A DNA stretch of 7,859 bases from Limnoglobus sp. (lineage in GTDB: Bacteria; Planctomycetota; Planctomycetia; Gemmatales; Gemmataceae): NCBI GenBank assembly GCA_025353985.1, contig JANXNT010000030.1, forward strand, positions 1-7,859, written 5' to 3'. Within the stretch, counting starts at the first letter, position 1; every line of letters starts with the position of its first letter. Shown here piece after piece: positions 1-5,735 of this stretch. Both the position numbers and the translations under genes were made by a program. Under the pieces are notes generated by a model. That model ran no database searches, was not told where the DNA came from, and saw only the letters and a list, made by a program, of their open reading frames with translations.

Positions 1-1044
1 GGCCGGGCGCTCGCGTTCATCGCCCACGGCGAAAACGCCGTCGCGAAAGAGGTTTGCCCGTGGTTCGGTGCCACCTTCGGCACGATCTACGACATCAGCA
101 CGATTGTGATCCTTTGGTTCGCCGGTGCCAGCGCAATGGCGGGGCTGTTGAACCTCGTGCCGAAGTATCTGCCTAAGTACGGTATGGCCCCCGAGTGGGC
201 ACGCGCCACGCGCCCGCTCGTGTTGTTGTTCACCGCCGTGAACTTGCTCGTGACGTGGATTTTCCGCGCGAACGTCGACGCTCAGGGCGGTGCCTACGCC
301 ACCGGCGTGTTAGTGCTAATGACGAGCGCATGTTTTGCGAGCGTCATCGACAAATGGCACCAACGCACGGGGAAATGGTACGCGCGGCTATCGTGGCCGT
401 TTGCGATCATCACGGCGGTGTTCATTTACACGACGATTGCCAACGAAATCGAGAAGCACTTCCAGGGCCTGACGATCGCGACGTTCTTCATCGCCACGAT
501 CGTACTGACCTCGCTGATTTCCCGGATCGCACGCAGCCGCGAACTCCGCTTCGCGGGCTTTAAGATGGCCGATGCCTCCACGCGATTGCTTTGGGACACG
601 ATTCGGCACCTCGAACTGACCGTGCTCGTGCCGCACCGTCCGGGACGCCGAACGCTAGCGGAGAAGGAAATTTCGATTCGCCGCGAACACCGCATTCCGC
701 GCGATCTGATGATCGTGTTCGTCGAAGTCGCGTTGAGCGACGCGAGCGATTTCGCACCGGAACCGATTATGCAGATTCACACCGAGGAAGGCCGCTACGT
801 GATGAAAATCACCGGGGCCGCGTCGATCGCGCACACACTGGCCGCCGTGTCGATGGAGATGACGAAAGTCGGACGGCCACCTGAAATTCACTTCGGCTGG
901 ACCGACGACAGCCCCGTCAGCGGCACGATTGGCTTCCTGTTATTCGGCGAAGGCAACGTACCCTGGATGGTACGCGACCTCATCCAGCGAGCCGAACCCG
1001 ACCCGAACAAACGCGCGTTAATCATCATCGCCGGATCGGCGTAG
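1..1044 (+). CDS. APC-superfamily permease, C-terminal part (5' end outside window)
   Basis: The frame is open from the first base and ends at TAG 1042-1044, giving 347 residues of a longer protein; the Met at 106 is internal. The first half is hydrophobic, with likely membrane helices at fragment residues about 33-53, 72-88, 98-115, 132-149 and 159-176. The stretch AGASAMAGLLNLVP (41-54), then a GMAPEWAR loop (61-68) and TGVLVLMTSA (101-110), resembles APC-type amino-acid/KUP-like permeases as I recall them. From about residue 177 the chain becomes soluble and charged, a roughly 170-residue C-terminal domain that is probably cytosolic. It would act in the inner membrane as a secondary transporter; the substrate cannot be read from the sequence. 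A 34-nt gap separates it from the RraA-family gene. The fold class is fairly secure, the substrate is not. Confidence 0.75.
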   Translation, partial: GRALAFIAHGENAVAKEVCPWFGATFGTIYDISTIVILWFAGASAMAGLLNLVPKYLPKYGMAPEWARATRPLVLLFTAVNLLVTWIFRANVDAQGGAYATGVLVLMTSACFASVIDKWHQRTGKWYARLSWPFAIITAVFIYTTIANEIEKHFQGLTIATFFIATIVLTSLISRIARSRELRFAGFKMADASTRLLWDTIRHLELTVLVPHRPGRRTLAEKEISIRREHRIPRDLMIVFVEVALSDASDFAPEPIMQIHTEEGRYVMKITGAASIAHTLAAVSMEMTKVGRPPEIHFGWTDDSPVSGTIGFLLFGEGNVPWMVRDLIQRAEPDPNKRALIIIAGSA

Positions 1045-1078
1045 GCATCGTTTTTTGCGAGTGTAACCGGAGGTTGCG

Positions 1079-1732
1079 ATGGCGGAAATCACGTTGGCGA
1101 TGATGCGGGAACTGTTTACGAGTGCGGTCGTTTGCGATGCACTCGACCAAGAGGGTTTGCCGCATCAGTCGCCGCGGTTGGCGTTTCGATCGCTGACAAA
1201 GCCCGGCGTGGTGATCGGGCGATGCAAGACGACGCTGTGGGCGGACATGGCCCATGCGGACCCGAAGCCGTACGAACTCGAATTGCAGGCGGTCGATGGC
1301 TGCCAGCCGGACGATGTGCTGATTGCGGCGGCGGGCGGATCGATGCGGTCGGGCATCTGGGGCGAACTGCTTTCGACGGCCGCACGAAACAGCGGTTGCG
1401 TCGGCGTGATCGTCGATGGGGCCGTGCGCGACGTGGCACAAATGCGGCAAATGCAGTTCCCGGTGATCGCGCTCGGCACAATCCTTTACGACAGCAAAGA
1501 CCGCCAGCGTGTCATCGATATTGATGTCCCTGTCGAGATCGGCGGCGTCACATTTTGCCCTGGCGATTTGATCGTGGCCGACGACGACGGCATCGTCGTC
1601 GTACCGCAACGGGTCGAGGCCGCCGTGGTGCGTCGCGCCTGGGAGAAGGTTCACGCGGAGAACGAAGTGCGCGACGCGATTGGCAACGGAATGAAAGCCG
1701 TGGCGGCGTTCCAGAAGTACGGCGTGCTGTAA
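1079..1732 (+). CDS. RraA family protein (HMG/CHA aldolase-like or RNase E inhibitor-like fold)
   Basis: This gene encodes 217 residues starting at ATG 1079, with a strong GGAGG at 1069-1073 five bases upstream. Family signatures are visible: GELLSTAA at 95-102, VGVIVDGAVRDV at 108-119 with the Asp-Gly and Arg-Asp (R117, D118) that line the active site in aldolase members, and PGDLIVADDDGIVVVP at 161-176. The length is typical, and the C-terminal helices fit the longer aldolase-type members better than the short RraA of enterobacteria. Known members include 4-hydroxy-4-methyl-2-oxoglutarate/4-carboxy-4-hydroxy-2-oxoadipate aldolases and the RNase E inhibitor RraA; many were misnamed dimethylmenaquinone methyltransferase. 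The sequence does not decide between them. A divalent-metal aldolase is the likelier activity because the Arg-Asp pair is kept. Its stop lies 18 nt before cobA-hemD, so co-transcription is possible, but no shared pathway is evident. Confidence 0.88.
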   Translation: MAEITLAMMRELFTSAVVCDALDQEGLPHQSPRLAFRSLTKPGVVIGRCKTTLWADMAHADPKPYELELQAVDGCQPDDVLIAAAGGSMRSGIWGELLSTAARNSGCVGVIVDGAVRDVAQMRQMQFPVIALGTILYDSKDRQRVIDIDVPVEIGGVTFCPGDLIVADDDGIVVVPQRVEAAVVRRAWEKVHAENEVRDAIGNGMKAVAAFQKYGVL

Positions 1733-1738
1733 CTTGAG

Positions 1739-1744
1739 TACAAT
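1739..1744 (+). promoter_or_regulatory. Possible -10 box for a leaderless cobA-hemD transcript
   Basis: TACAAT matches TATAAT at five of six positions and ends six bases before the ATG at 1751, so initiation would fall at or next to the start codon. No convincing -35 is seen about 17 nt upstream, and the TG two bases before the box is one base off an extended -10. The box may be chance. Read-through from the RraA-family gene is the alternative. Confidence 0.3.
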
Positions 1745-1750
1745 TCCTGC

Positions 1751-3313
1751 ATGAACGATCCGTCCGAACCTTACGTCTATCTGGTAGGGGCTGGCCCCGG
1801 TAACCCCGGCTTACTCACCCTGCGTGCCCTTGAGGTGCTCGCGACGGCCGATGTCGTGCTGTACGACCAGTTGGTGCCGAAGCGCATCCTCGATTTTGCG
1901 AATCCGAACGCCGAGACGATCTGCGTTCGCGAACTGCCCGGCAATCACCCGGACAAGTACCCGCATATTCACATTATGCTCGCGGAGAACGCCAAACTCG
2001 GCAAGCGCGTCGTGCGCCTGAAGGGCGGCGATCCGCTTGTGTTTGGCCGCGGTGGCGAAGAAGCCGAGGCACTGCGGGCGGCGGGTGTGGCGTACGAAAT
2101 TGTGCCCGGCGTGACGGCGGCACTCGCGGCGGCGGCGTTCCTCGATATGCCGCTAACGCACCGCAATTACGCTAGCGCCATCGCGTTCGTCACGGGGCAC
2201 GAACTGCCGACGAAGCCCGGCAACAAGCTCGATTGGCGTGCCCTCGCGAACTTCCCCGGCACACTCGCAATCTACATGGGCATCGCTCGGTTGCCGTTGA
2301 TCGTGGCCGAGTTGATGAAGTTCGGGAAAGCCCCCTCGACCCCGGCGGCGATCATCGAGCGCGCCTCGACGGGCGATATGCGAACCGTGATTTCCACGCT
2401 CGGTGGCCTCGAAGAATCGCGCCGTCACGCGGGCCTCGAATCGCCGGGTTTGATCCTCGTCGGCGACGCGGTCGGCCAGCGGACCGAGCGTTCGTGGTTC
2501 GAGAGTCGCCCGCTATTCGGCCAGCGCGTGCTCGTGACGCGGCCCAAGGACCAAGCCGCCGCGATGCTGCGACGATTGGAATTACTCGGTGCTGTGCCGT
2601 ACCTGATGCCGACCGTCGAGATCCGCGACCCCGACGATTTCGGCCCCGTCGATGCCGCGATTGACGCCTTTCGCACAACGGGCTGGGATTGGATCTTGTT
2701 CACGAGCGCGAACGGCGTGCATCGTTTTTTCCAAAGGCTATTTGCACGGGGCCGCGATGTGCGCGATCTCGGCCGCACGCAGATTGCCGCCGTCGGTCCG
2801 AAGACTGCGGAAGCGTTGCAGGCGTACCACTTGAAGCCCGATTTCGTGCCGGGTACCGGCTACTCTGCGGCCACGCTCGCCGTGGCGCTGAAGCACCTCG
2901 TGGCCGGGAAGCGAGTATTGTTCCCGAAGGCGAACCGGGGCCGCGACGTGATCCGCGAAGAGTTATCGCAAGTCGCCACGCTGGAAGCGGTGACGGTTTA
3001 CGATCAAGTCGATGCGGTCGAACCGGCGTCGGAGATTTTCGACGCGCTGCGTCGGGGCGAGATTCGTTACGTGACGTTGACGAGTTCGAACATCGCGAGA
3101 TCGTTCCTGACGGCGTGCGACGACACGATCCGCGACCGAGTGGCACGCGGTGAAATCGACTTAATTACGATCAGCGAGGAAACGAGCGCTGCGGTGGAGG
3201 CGTTGGGATATCGTGCAATTGCGCAAGCGGTAGAAGCGACGACGGAAAGCCTGATTCAAGAGTTGATCCGCCTCGCACAGGAACGAACCGAGGCGAGCGA
3301 AGAATTATCGTAA
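1751..3313 (+). CDS. cobA-hemD: Fused uroporphyrinogen-III C-methyltransferase / uroporphyrinogen-III synthase (CobA-HemD)
   Basis: This 520-residue protein has two domains. Residues about 7-250 are a SAM-dependent uroporphyrinogen-III methyltransferase: GAGPGNPGLLTLRA (13-26), KGGDPLVFGRGGEE (91-104), VPGVTAA (118-124), TGH (148-150) and a closing PGLILVGDAVG (232-242). Residues about 256-515 are HemD: FGQRVLVTRP (256-265), FTSANGV (317-323), AAVGPKTAEAL (346-356) and TSSNIARSF (444-452). HemD closes hydroxymethylbilane to uroporphyrinogen III; the methyltransferase adds methyls at C2 and C7 to give precorrin-2, feeding siroheme and cobalamin. Both activities are cytosolic. The fusion order is known in several phyla. 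The chosen ATG begins just before the first beta strand, and no good Shine-Dalgarno precedes it. A TACAAT hexamer seven bases upstream suggests a leaderless start. The last 9 nt overlap the end of the convergent small gene. Confidence 0.95.
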   Translation: MNDPSEPYVYLVGAGPGNPGLLTLRALEVLATADVVLYDQLVPKRILDFANPNAETICVRELPGNHPDKYPHIHIMLAENAKLGKRVVRLKGGDPLVFGRGGEEAEALRAAGVAYEIVPGVTAALAAAAFLDMPLTHRNYASAIAFVTGHELPTKPGNKLDWRALANFPGTLAIYMGIARLPLIVAELMKFGKAPSTPAAIIERASTGDMRTVISTLGGLEESRRHAGLESPGLILVGDAVGQRTERSWFESRPLFGQRVLVTRPKDQAAAMLRRLELLGAVPYLMPTVEIRDPDDFGPVDAAIDAFRTTGWDWILFTSANGVHRFFQRLFARGRDVRDLGRTQIAAVGPKTAEALQAYHLKPDFVPGTGYSAATLAVALKHLVAGKRVLFPKANRGRDVIREELSQVATLEAVTVYDQVDAVEPASEIFDALRRGEIRYVTLTSSNIARSFLTACDDTIRDRVARGEIDLITISEETSAAVEALGYRAIAQAVEATTESLIQELIRLAQERTEASEELS

Positions 3314-3490
3314 ATCGCGAAGGGCGTTGAAGCCCATGTAGCCGACGAGCAGACTCGCAACGATCCCGAAGATATCGACGAGCATAAACGGGCTGCCACC
3401 GAACGGTATCCCGATCGCGATGTCGAGCACAAAGAGCAGAAACATGAGTGCGGCGACGCCGAGCGCCCCGTAGCACATGTACTTTTCCAT
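3305..3490 (-). CDS. Small two-helix membrane protein, hypothetical
   Basis: This gene encodes 61 residues from ATG 3490-3488 to TAA 3307-3305. An in-frame TTG five codons upstream (3505) is possible, but AAAGG on the minus strand (3502-3498), seven bases before the ATG, favours the shorter form. Two hydrophobic segments are clear, at residues about 8-29 and 35-54. They are separated by a short GGSP turn (31-34), and a charged end (RDLR) closes the protein. The most likely form is a helical hairpin in the inner membrane with both ends on the same side. I do not recognise a family. The 3' end overlaps the last 9 nt of the convergent cobA-hemD gene. The kinase lies upstream on the same strand, 151 nt away, with a terminator-like hairpin in between, so the gene is probably expressed separately. 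Confidence 0.7.
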   Translation of the reverse strand: MEKYMCYGALGVAALMFLLFVLDIAIGIPFGGSPFMLVDIFGIVASLLVGYMGFNALRDLR

Positions 3491-3497
3491 TGCCCGA

Positions 3498-3502
3498 CCT
3501 TT
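3498..3502 (-). promoter_or_regulatory. Ribosome binding site of the small membrane protein
   Basis: AAAGG on the minus strand lies seven bases before ATG 3490. It is the reason for choosing this start over the upstream TTG. Confidence 0.5.
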
Positions 3503-3513
3503 CAAAACCAGTG

Positions 3514-3550
3514 AAAAAACCGAGCGAAACAGGGTACGCAGACTGTCGCT
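3514..3550 (-). terminator. Probable intrinsic terminator after the kinase gene (or attenuator before the small gene)
   Basis: Read on the minus strand, AGCGACAG (3550-3543) pairs with CTGT..CGCT (3532-3523), eight base pairs with a two-base TT bulge and a 10-nt loop. A T6 run follows (3519-3514). It lies about 90 nt beyond the kinase stop and 24 nt before the start of the small membrane-protein gene. The bulge makes it moderate rather than strong. Confidence 0.45.
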
Positions 3551-3559
3551 ATTTGCGGT

Positions 3560-3587
3560 AGTTTAGCGTTCGAAGCCCAGATCGCAA
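3560..3587 (-). promoter_or_regulatory. Candidate promoter for the small membrane protein gene
   Basis: On the minus strand TTGCGA (3587-3582) and TAAACT (3565-3560) are 16 nt apart. Each matches the sigma-70 consensus at four of six positions. Initiation near 3553 would put the terminator-like hairpin inside a roughly 60-nt leader. This is weak evidence. Confidence 0.25.
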
Positions 3588-3641
3588 CGGGAGATGTCGC
3601 CCGAATCAGAAAACTTAGTGCAGAATCGTGCCGGTAGCCTG

Positions 3642-5309
3642 TCATATCTCGCACAGGCCGGAAGTTGCGACCGGCCGAAGTACCGCGTGAAGTTTCCACC
3701 AATCCGCTGCAATGTCGTGGTTCCAGTCGCAAACGGCTGCGCACGATTGCAGTGCGATCTCCAGTTCCCGGATGTCGCTGTAGCGCGATGCGGGATCTTT
3801 TCGTAGGCACTTCAAAATAATTTCTTCGAGATCGGCGGGTAGCTGTCGGTCGATTTCTCGGAGCGGCGTCGGCTCGGTCATCATGTGAGCGGCCAGAATT
3901 TCCATCAGGGACTTCGCATCGAATAGCGGTTTCCCGGTAAGCATAAAATGCATCGTCACGCCGAGCGCGTAAACATCGCTCCGGGCATCGACCGTATCGC
4001 CGCGGGCTTGTTCGGGCGACATGTAATGCGGCGTGCCGATAATCGCGCCTTCGCGGGTCAGCTTCGCCGAATCGCCTGCTTCATCCGGCCCGAGTACCAA
4101 TCCGAAATCGAGGAGTTTCGCGACATCTTGCAACCCACCGCGCGTCGTGGCCATGATGTTGCTCGGCTTAATATCGCGGTGAATCATCCCCACCGAATGC
4201 GCTTCGCGCAGTCCGCGACAAATCTGCGACATCAGGAAAACCACGCGGCTCGGCGCGACGGGGCCATGCCGCTTCACCAGTTCATCCAGGTTCATTCCCG
4301 GCAAATATTCCATGACGTAGTAAAACGTGCCGTCGGGCGTGTAACCGTAGTCGTAAACATCGACGGTGTTCCAGTGTGTCAGCGTCGCGAGGATTTTCAC
4401 TTCTCGTTCGAACCGCAAAATCAGTTTCGGATCGGCAGAGCGATCCGGGCGAATGAGCTTGATCACGCTCGGTCGTTTGAGCAAGCGATGCTCTGCGAGG
4501 TAGACTTCGCCCATGCCGCCGGTGCCGAGGTGCTTCCGCAAGATGTATTGGCCGAACCGCCGCGCCTCGAATGCTTCCTTGCGTAATGCCCCGCTTTGGG
4601 CCGCCCCATAACCCGCGATGAACGTGCCGATGAGCGCCCAGATTGCGAACTGCAAGAACATAAACGGCGTGCGTTCGATGGTCAGTCCCGTCGTTGTGAA
4701 CATCACCAGGACGGTGACGACAACGGGTACGAGACTGGTGCCGACCGCAAACGCTACCGCACGCCGCCACGACATCGGCACCAGTACGGGGTAACCCGCG
4801 ATGAGCGCGAACCACGGAAAGAAACTCGTGTTCGCCAACACGATTTGCAGGCTGCCAGTCCAGTGGACATCGCTGAGTTCCGGCGAGCGCAATTGGTTCC
4901 GCAAGAAATCGTATTGCGTACTACCGAGGACGGCCCATGCAATCAGAATCGTGGCATACTGTGCGATTTGCCGACGGCCACGCGACGCGGTCAGACCGTA
5001 ACGAACCATCAACGTGAGTGCAATCTGCAAGCCGATTCCCGCCCCAATCACGATGCGTTGGAACACGATACCGGCTCGCTCGATGAAGAACAGGTCGCGA
5101 ATCAAGAACCCCGCATAAGCCACCACGAACACGTAACAGGCCCGTTCAAAACGGTTCGCCAGCAACGCATCGAATTCGCGATCCGCATCGGGCGCTGCCC
5201 CTTTGACCATCTCCACGGGGCGCGCACTCGTGAGTTCCACCGGTGCAGCATCGGTTTTGGCAAAACTATGGTAAAGCGTAGGCGACACGGAATTGAGAAT
5301 CGGTTCCAT
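3642..5309 (-). CDS. Membrane-anchored Hanks-type Ser/Thr protein kinase with N-terminal six-helix domain
   Basis: This gene encodes 555 residues, starting at ATG 5309-5307; GGAAG and GGAG lie just upstream. A TTG 37 codons earlier has no such signal and only adds polar residues. Residues 1-54 are soluble. Six likely membrane helices follow, at about 57-74, 82-102, 116-131, 153-177, 184-204 and 215-236. The kinase domain (254-520) is complete: GTGGMGEV (262-269), VIK with Lys284, HRDIKPSN (377-384, catalytic Asp379), DFG (401-403), GTPHYMSPE (425-433) and DVYALG (445-450). T418 and T426 are candidate activation-loop phosphosites. The tail (528-540) is rich in Asp, His and Trp. It should phosphorylate proteins on Ser/Thr in response to a membrane signal, which is unknown. 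The helices precede the catalytic domain, whereas PknB-like kinases usually have the kinase first and a C-terminal sensor. It is transcribed divergently from the candidate RNA region. Confidence 0.95.
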   Translation of the reverse strand: MEPILNSVSPTLYHSFAKTDAAPVELTSARPVEMVKGAAPDADREFDALLANRFERACYVFVVAYAGFLIRDLFFIERAGIVFQRIVIGAGIGLQIALTLMVRYGLTASRGRRQIAQYATILIAWAVLGSTQYDFLRNQLRSPELSDVHWTGSLQIVLANTSFFPWFALIAGYPVLVPMSWRRAVAFAVGTSLVPVVVTVLVMFTTTGLTIERTPFMFLQFAIWALIGTFIAGYGAAQSGALRKEAFEARRFGQYILRKHLGTGGMGEVYLAEHRLLKRPSVIKLIRPDRSADPKLILRFEREVKILATLTHWNTVDVYDYGYTPDGTFYYVMEYLPGMNLDELVKRHGPVAPSRVVFLMSQICRGLREAHSVGMIHRDIKPSNIMATTRGGLQDVAKLLDFGLVLGPDEAGDSAKLTREGAIIGTPHYMSPEQARGDTVDARSDVYALGVTMHFMLTGKPLFDAKSLMEILAAHMMTEPTPLREIDRQLPADLEEIILKCLRKDPASRYSDIRELEIALQSCAAVCDWNHDIAADWWKLHAVLRPVATSGLCEI

Positions 5310-5312
5310 ATT

Positions 5313-5324
5313 CTTCCGTACTCC
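5313..5324 (-). promoter_or_regulatory. Ribosome binding site deciding the kinase start
   Basis: Minus-strand GGAG (5324-5321) and GGAAG (5317-5313) lie 11 and 3 bases before ATG 5309. Neither spacing is ideal, but no equivalent exists before the upstream TTG at 5420. Confidence 0.4.
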
Positions 5325-5390
5325 GGTTCGTGACACCAATCCATTTGTCGAGTTCGAAGCATTGATACTTTTAATATGCCGAATGGCGTT

Positions 5391-5420
5391 GTTGTAACAC
5401 TTTCCAAGTAATTCTTGCAA
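5391..5420 (-). promoter_or_regulatory. Candidate promoter for the kinase gene
   Basis: On the minus strand TTGCAA (5420-5415) and TACAAC (5396-5391) are 18 nt apart, each four of six against consensus. This would give a leader of about 75 nt. TTGCAA is self-complementary and is also the possible -35 of a plus-strand promoter. Confidence 0.25.
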
Positions 5421-5442
5421 TGGCCATAGTCCGAATTACAAT
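5415..5442 (+). promoter_or_regulatory. Candidate promoter reading into the structured intergenic region
   Basis: TTGCAA (5415-5420), 16 nt, then TACAAT (5437-5442), which matches TATAAT at five of six positions. Initiation would be near 5449. The -10 overlaps the first arm of an inverted repeat (5441-5447 with 5465-5471), a possible regulator site. An alternative promoter lies at 5526-5555. Confidence 0.35.
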
Positions 5443-5500
5443 TGCCGACGCAGATGCGACTGCCCGGCAATCGCAAGTCGCACACCTGAAACGACTTGCG
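5441..5500. repeat. Two abutting perfect inverted repeats (hairpins)
   Basis: ATTGCCG (5441-5447) pairs with CGGCAAT (5465-5471), seven bp around a 17-nt loop that holds a small CGCA/TGCG repeat. Immediately next, CGCAAGTCG (5472-5480) pairs with CGACTTGCG (5492-5500), nine perfect bp with an 11-nt loop. The second stem begins at the base after the first ends. They may be RNA hairpins of the transcript, or operator DNA next to the -10 at 5437-5442. Confidence 0.6.
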
Positions 5501-5525
5501 CAACGCCAGAGATTTTCGGTTAAGT

Positions 5526-5555
5526 TTGGCATGGCGGGTGCACTGAAATTATTTA
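5526..5555 (+). promoter_or_regulatory. Alternative promoter for a shorter candidate RNA
   Basis: TTGGCA (5526-5531) matches TTGACA at five of six positions. TATTTA follows after 18 nt (5550-5555), only three of six. Initiation near 5562 would yield a transcript of about 137 nt holding just the three C-loop hairpins. Confidence 0.25.
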
Positions 5556-5561
5556 GTCTCG

Positions 5562-5698
5562 GTCGGAGTTCACCCCCTGAACCATTCCGATCGACGGTCG
5601 TAAGCGTTTCACCCCCATGGACGCTCGATTTTTTGTTGCAAAAACCCCTATAAAACGAGGGCCATCTGCTCCCCCAGCCGATGGCCCTTGTTTTTTTT
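5562..5698 (+). ncRNA. Candidate small regulatory RNA with three CCCCC-loop hairpins
   Basis: Three hairpins follow one another on the plus strand. Hairpin A is GTTCA (5568-5572), loop CCCCC, TGAAC (5578-5582); it extends with GGA/TCC across a three-base bulge. Hairpin B is AGCGT (5603-5607) with ACGCT (5621-5625); inner CA/TG pairs leave loop CCCCCA (5612-5617), and a T run follows (5629-5634). Hairpin C is the terminator at 5652-5698, whose apex is GCT, CCCCC, AGC (5668-5678). TTCACCCCC occurs twice, at 5569-5577 and 5608-5616. C-rich loops in a terminator-ended RNA are typical of bacterial RNAs that pair with Shine-Dalgarno sequences, for example RsaE-type and alpha-proteobacterial CUCCUCCC-loop RNAs. 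That function is inferred here. The 5' end is uncertain, near 5449 or 5562. A cis-acting leader of the 105-residue gene is the main alternative. Confidence 0.5.
5652..5698 (+). terminator. Strong intrinsic terminator
   Basis: Bases 5652-5666 pair with 5680-5694 over 15 bp with one G-T wobble (5657/5689). The GC-rich core is AGGGCCATC/GATGGCCCT, followed by T8 (5691-5698). The 13-nt apex folds further into GCT/AGC with a CCCCC loop. The A4 run before the stem makes weak activity on the minus strand possible. It ends a plus-strand transcript although no convincing protein gene precedes it. Confidence 0.85.
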
Positions 5699-5722
5699 CA
5701 ATTAAGTCGCATCACAATTCTC

Positions 5723-5728
5723 AGGGGA
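5723..5728 (+). promoter_or_regulatory. Ribosome binding site supporting the GTG start at 5736
   Basis: AGGGGA lies seven bases before GTG 5736. It is purine-rich and complementary in its G run to the C-rich loops of the candidate RNA just upstream. Confidence 0.55.
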
Positions 5729-5735
5729 ATAACGA

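Larger units (their letters stand above)
5310..5735. other. Gene-free intergenic region with divergent promoters and RNA structures
   Basis: These 426 bases separate the divergent kinase and 105-residue genes. The left 110 bases hold the kinase leader and promoter candidates. Then come the plus-strand promoter candidates, two abutting inverted repeats, the three C-loop hairpins and the terminator, followed by a 37-base AT-rich gap with the ribosome binding site of the next gene. An open frame at 5420-5653 is not supported as a gene. Confidence 0.7.

Noticed and set aside
1029..1056. CGCCG-GAT-CGGCG hairpin followed by T6 at the permease stop
   Set aside because: The T run starts nine bases after the stem, and the stem has only five pairs with a three-base loop. 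It is not a credible intrinsic terminator.
1025..1654. 209-residue minus-strand open frame opposite the RraA-family gene
   Set aside because: Shadow of the real gene, with a skewed His/Arg/Asp composition and no domain.
3948..4586. 212-residue plus-strand frame inside the kinase region
   Set aside because: It mirrors conserved kinase motifs on the other strand and has no start signal.
4596..5333. 245-residue plus-strand open frame opposite the kinase
   Set aside because: It is antisense to a secure kinase gene, very rich in Arg, His, Asp and Glu, and is explained by the codon bias of the real frame.
5310..5420. N-terminal extension of the kinase to a TTG at 5420
   Set aside because: There is no ribosome binding site, and the added residues are polar and unlike a kinase or membrane N-terminus. 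ATG 5309 is better placed.
5420..5653. 77-residue plus-strand open frame ending at the terminator stem
   Set aside because: It has no ribosome binding site, a low-complexity basic/Ser/Pro composition with no fold pattern, and it spans several RNA hairpins. Its ATG lies upstream of the better promoter candidates.
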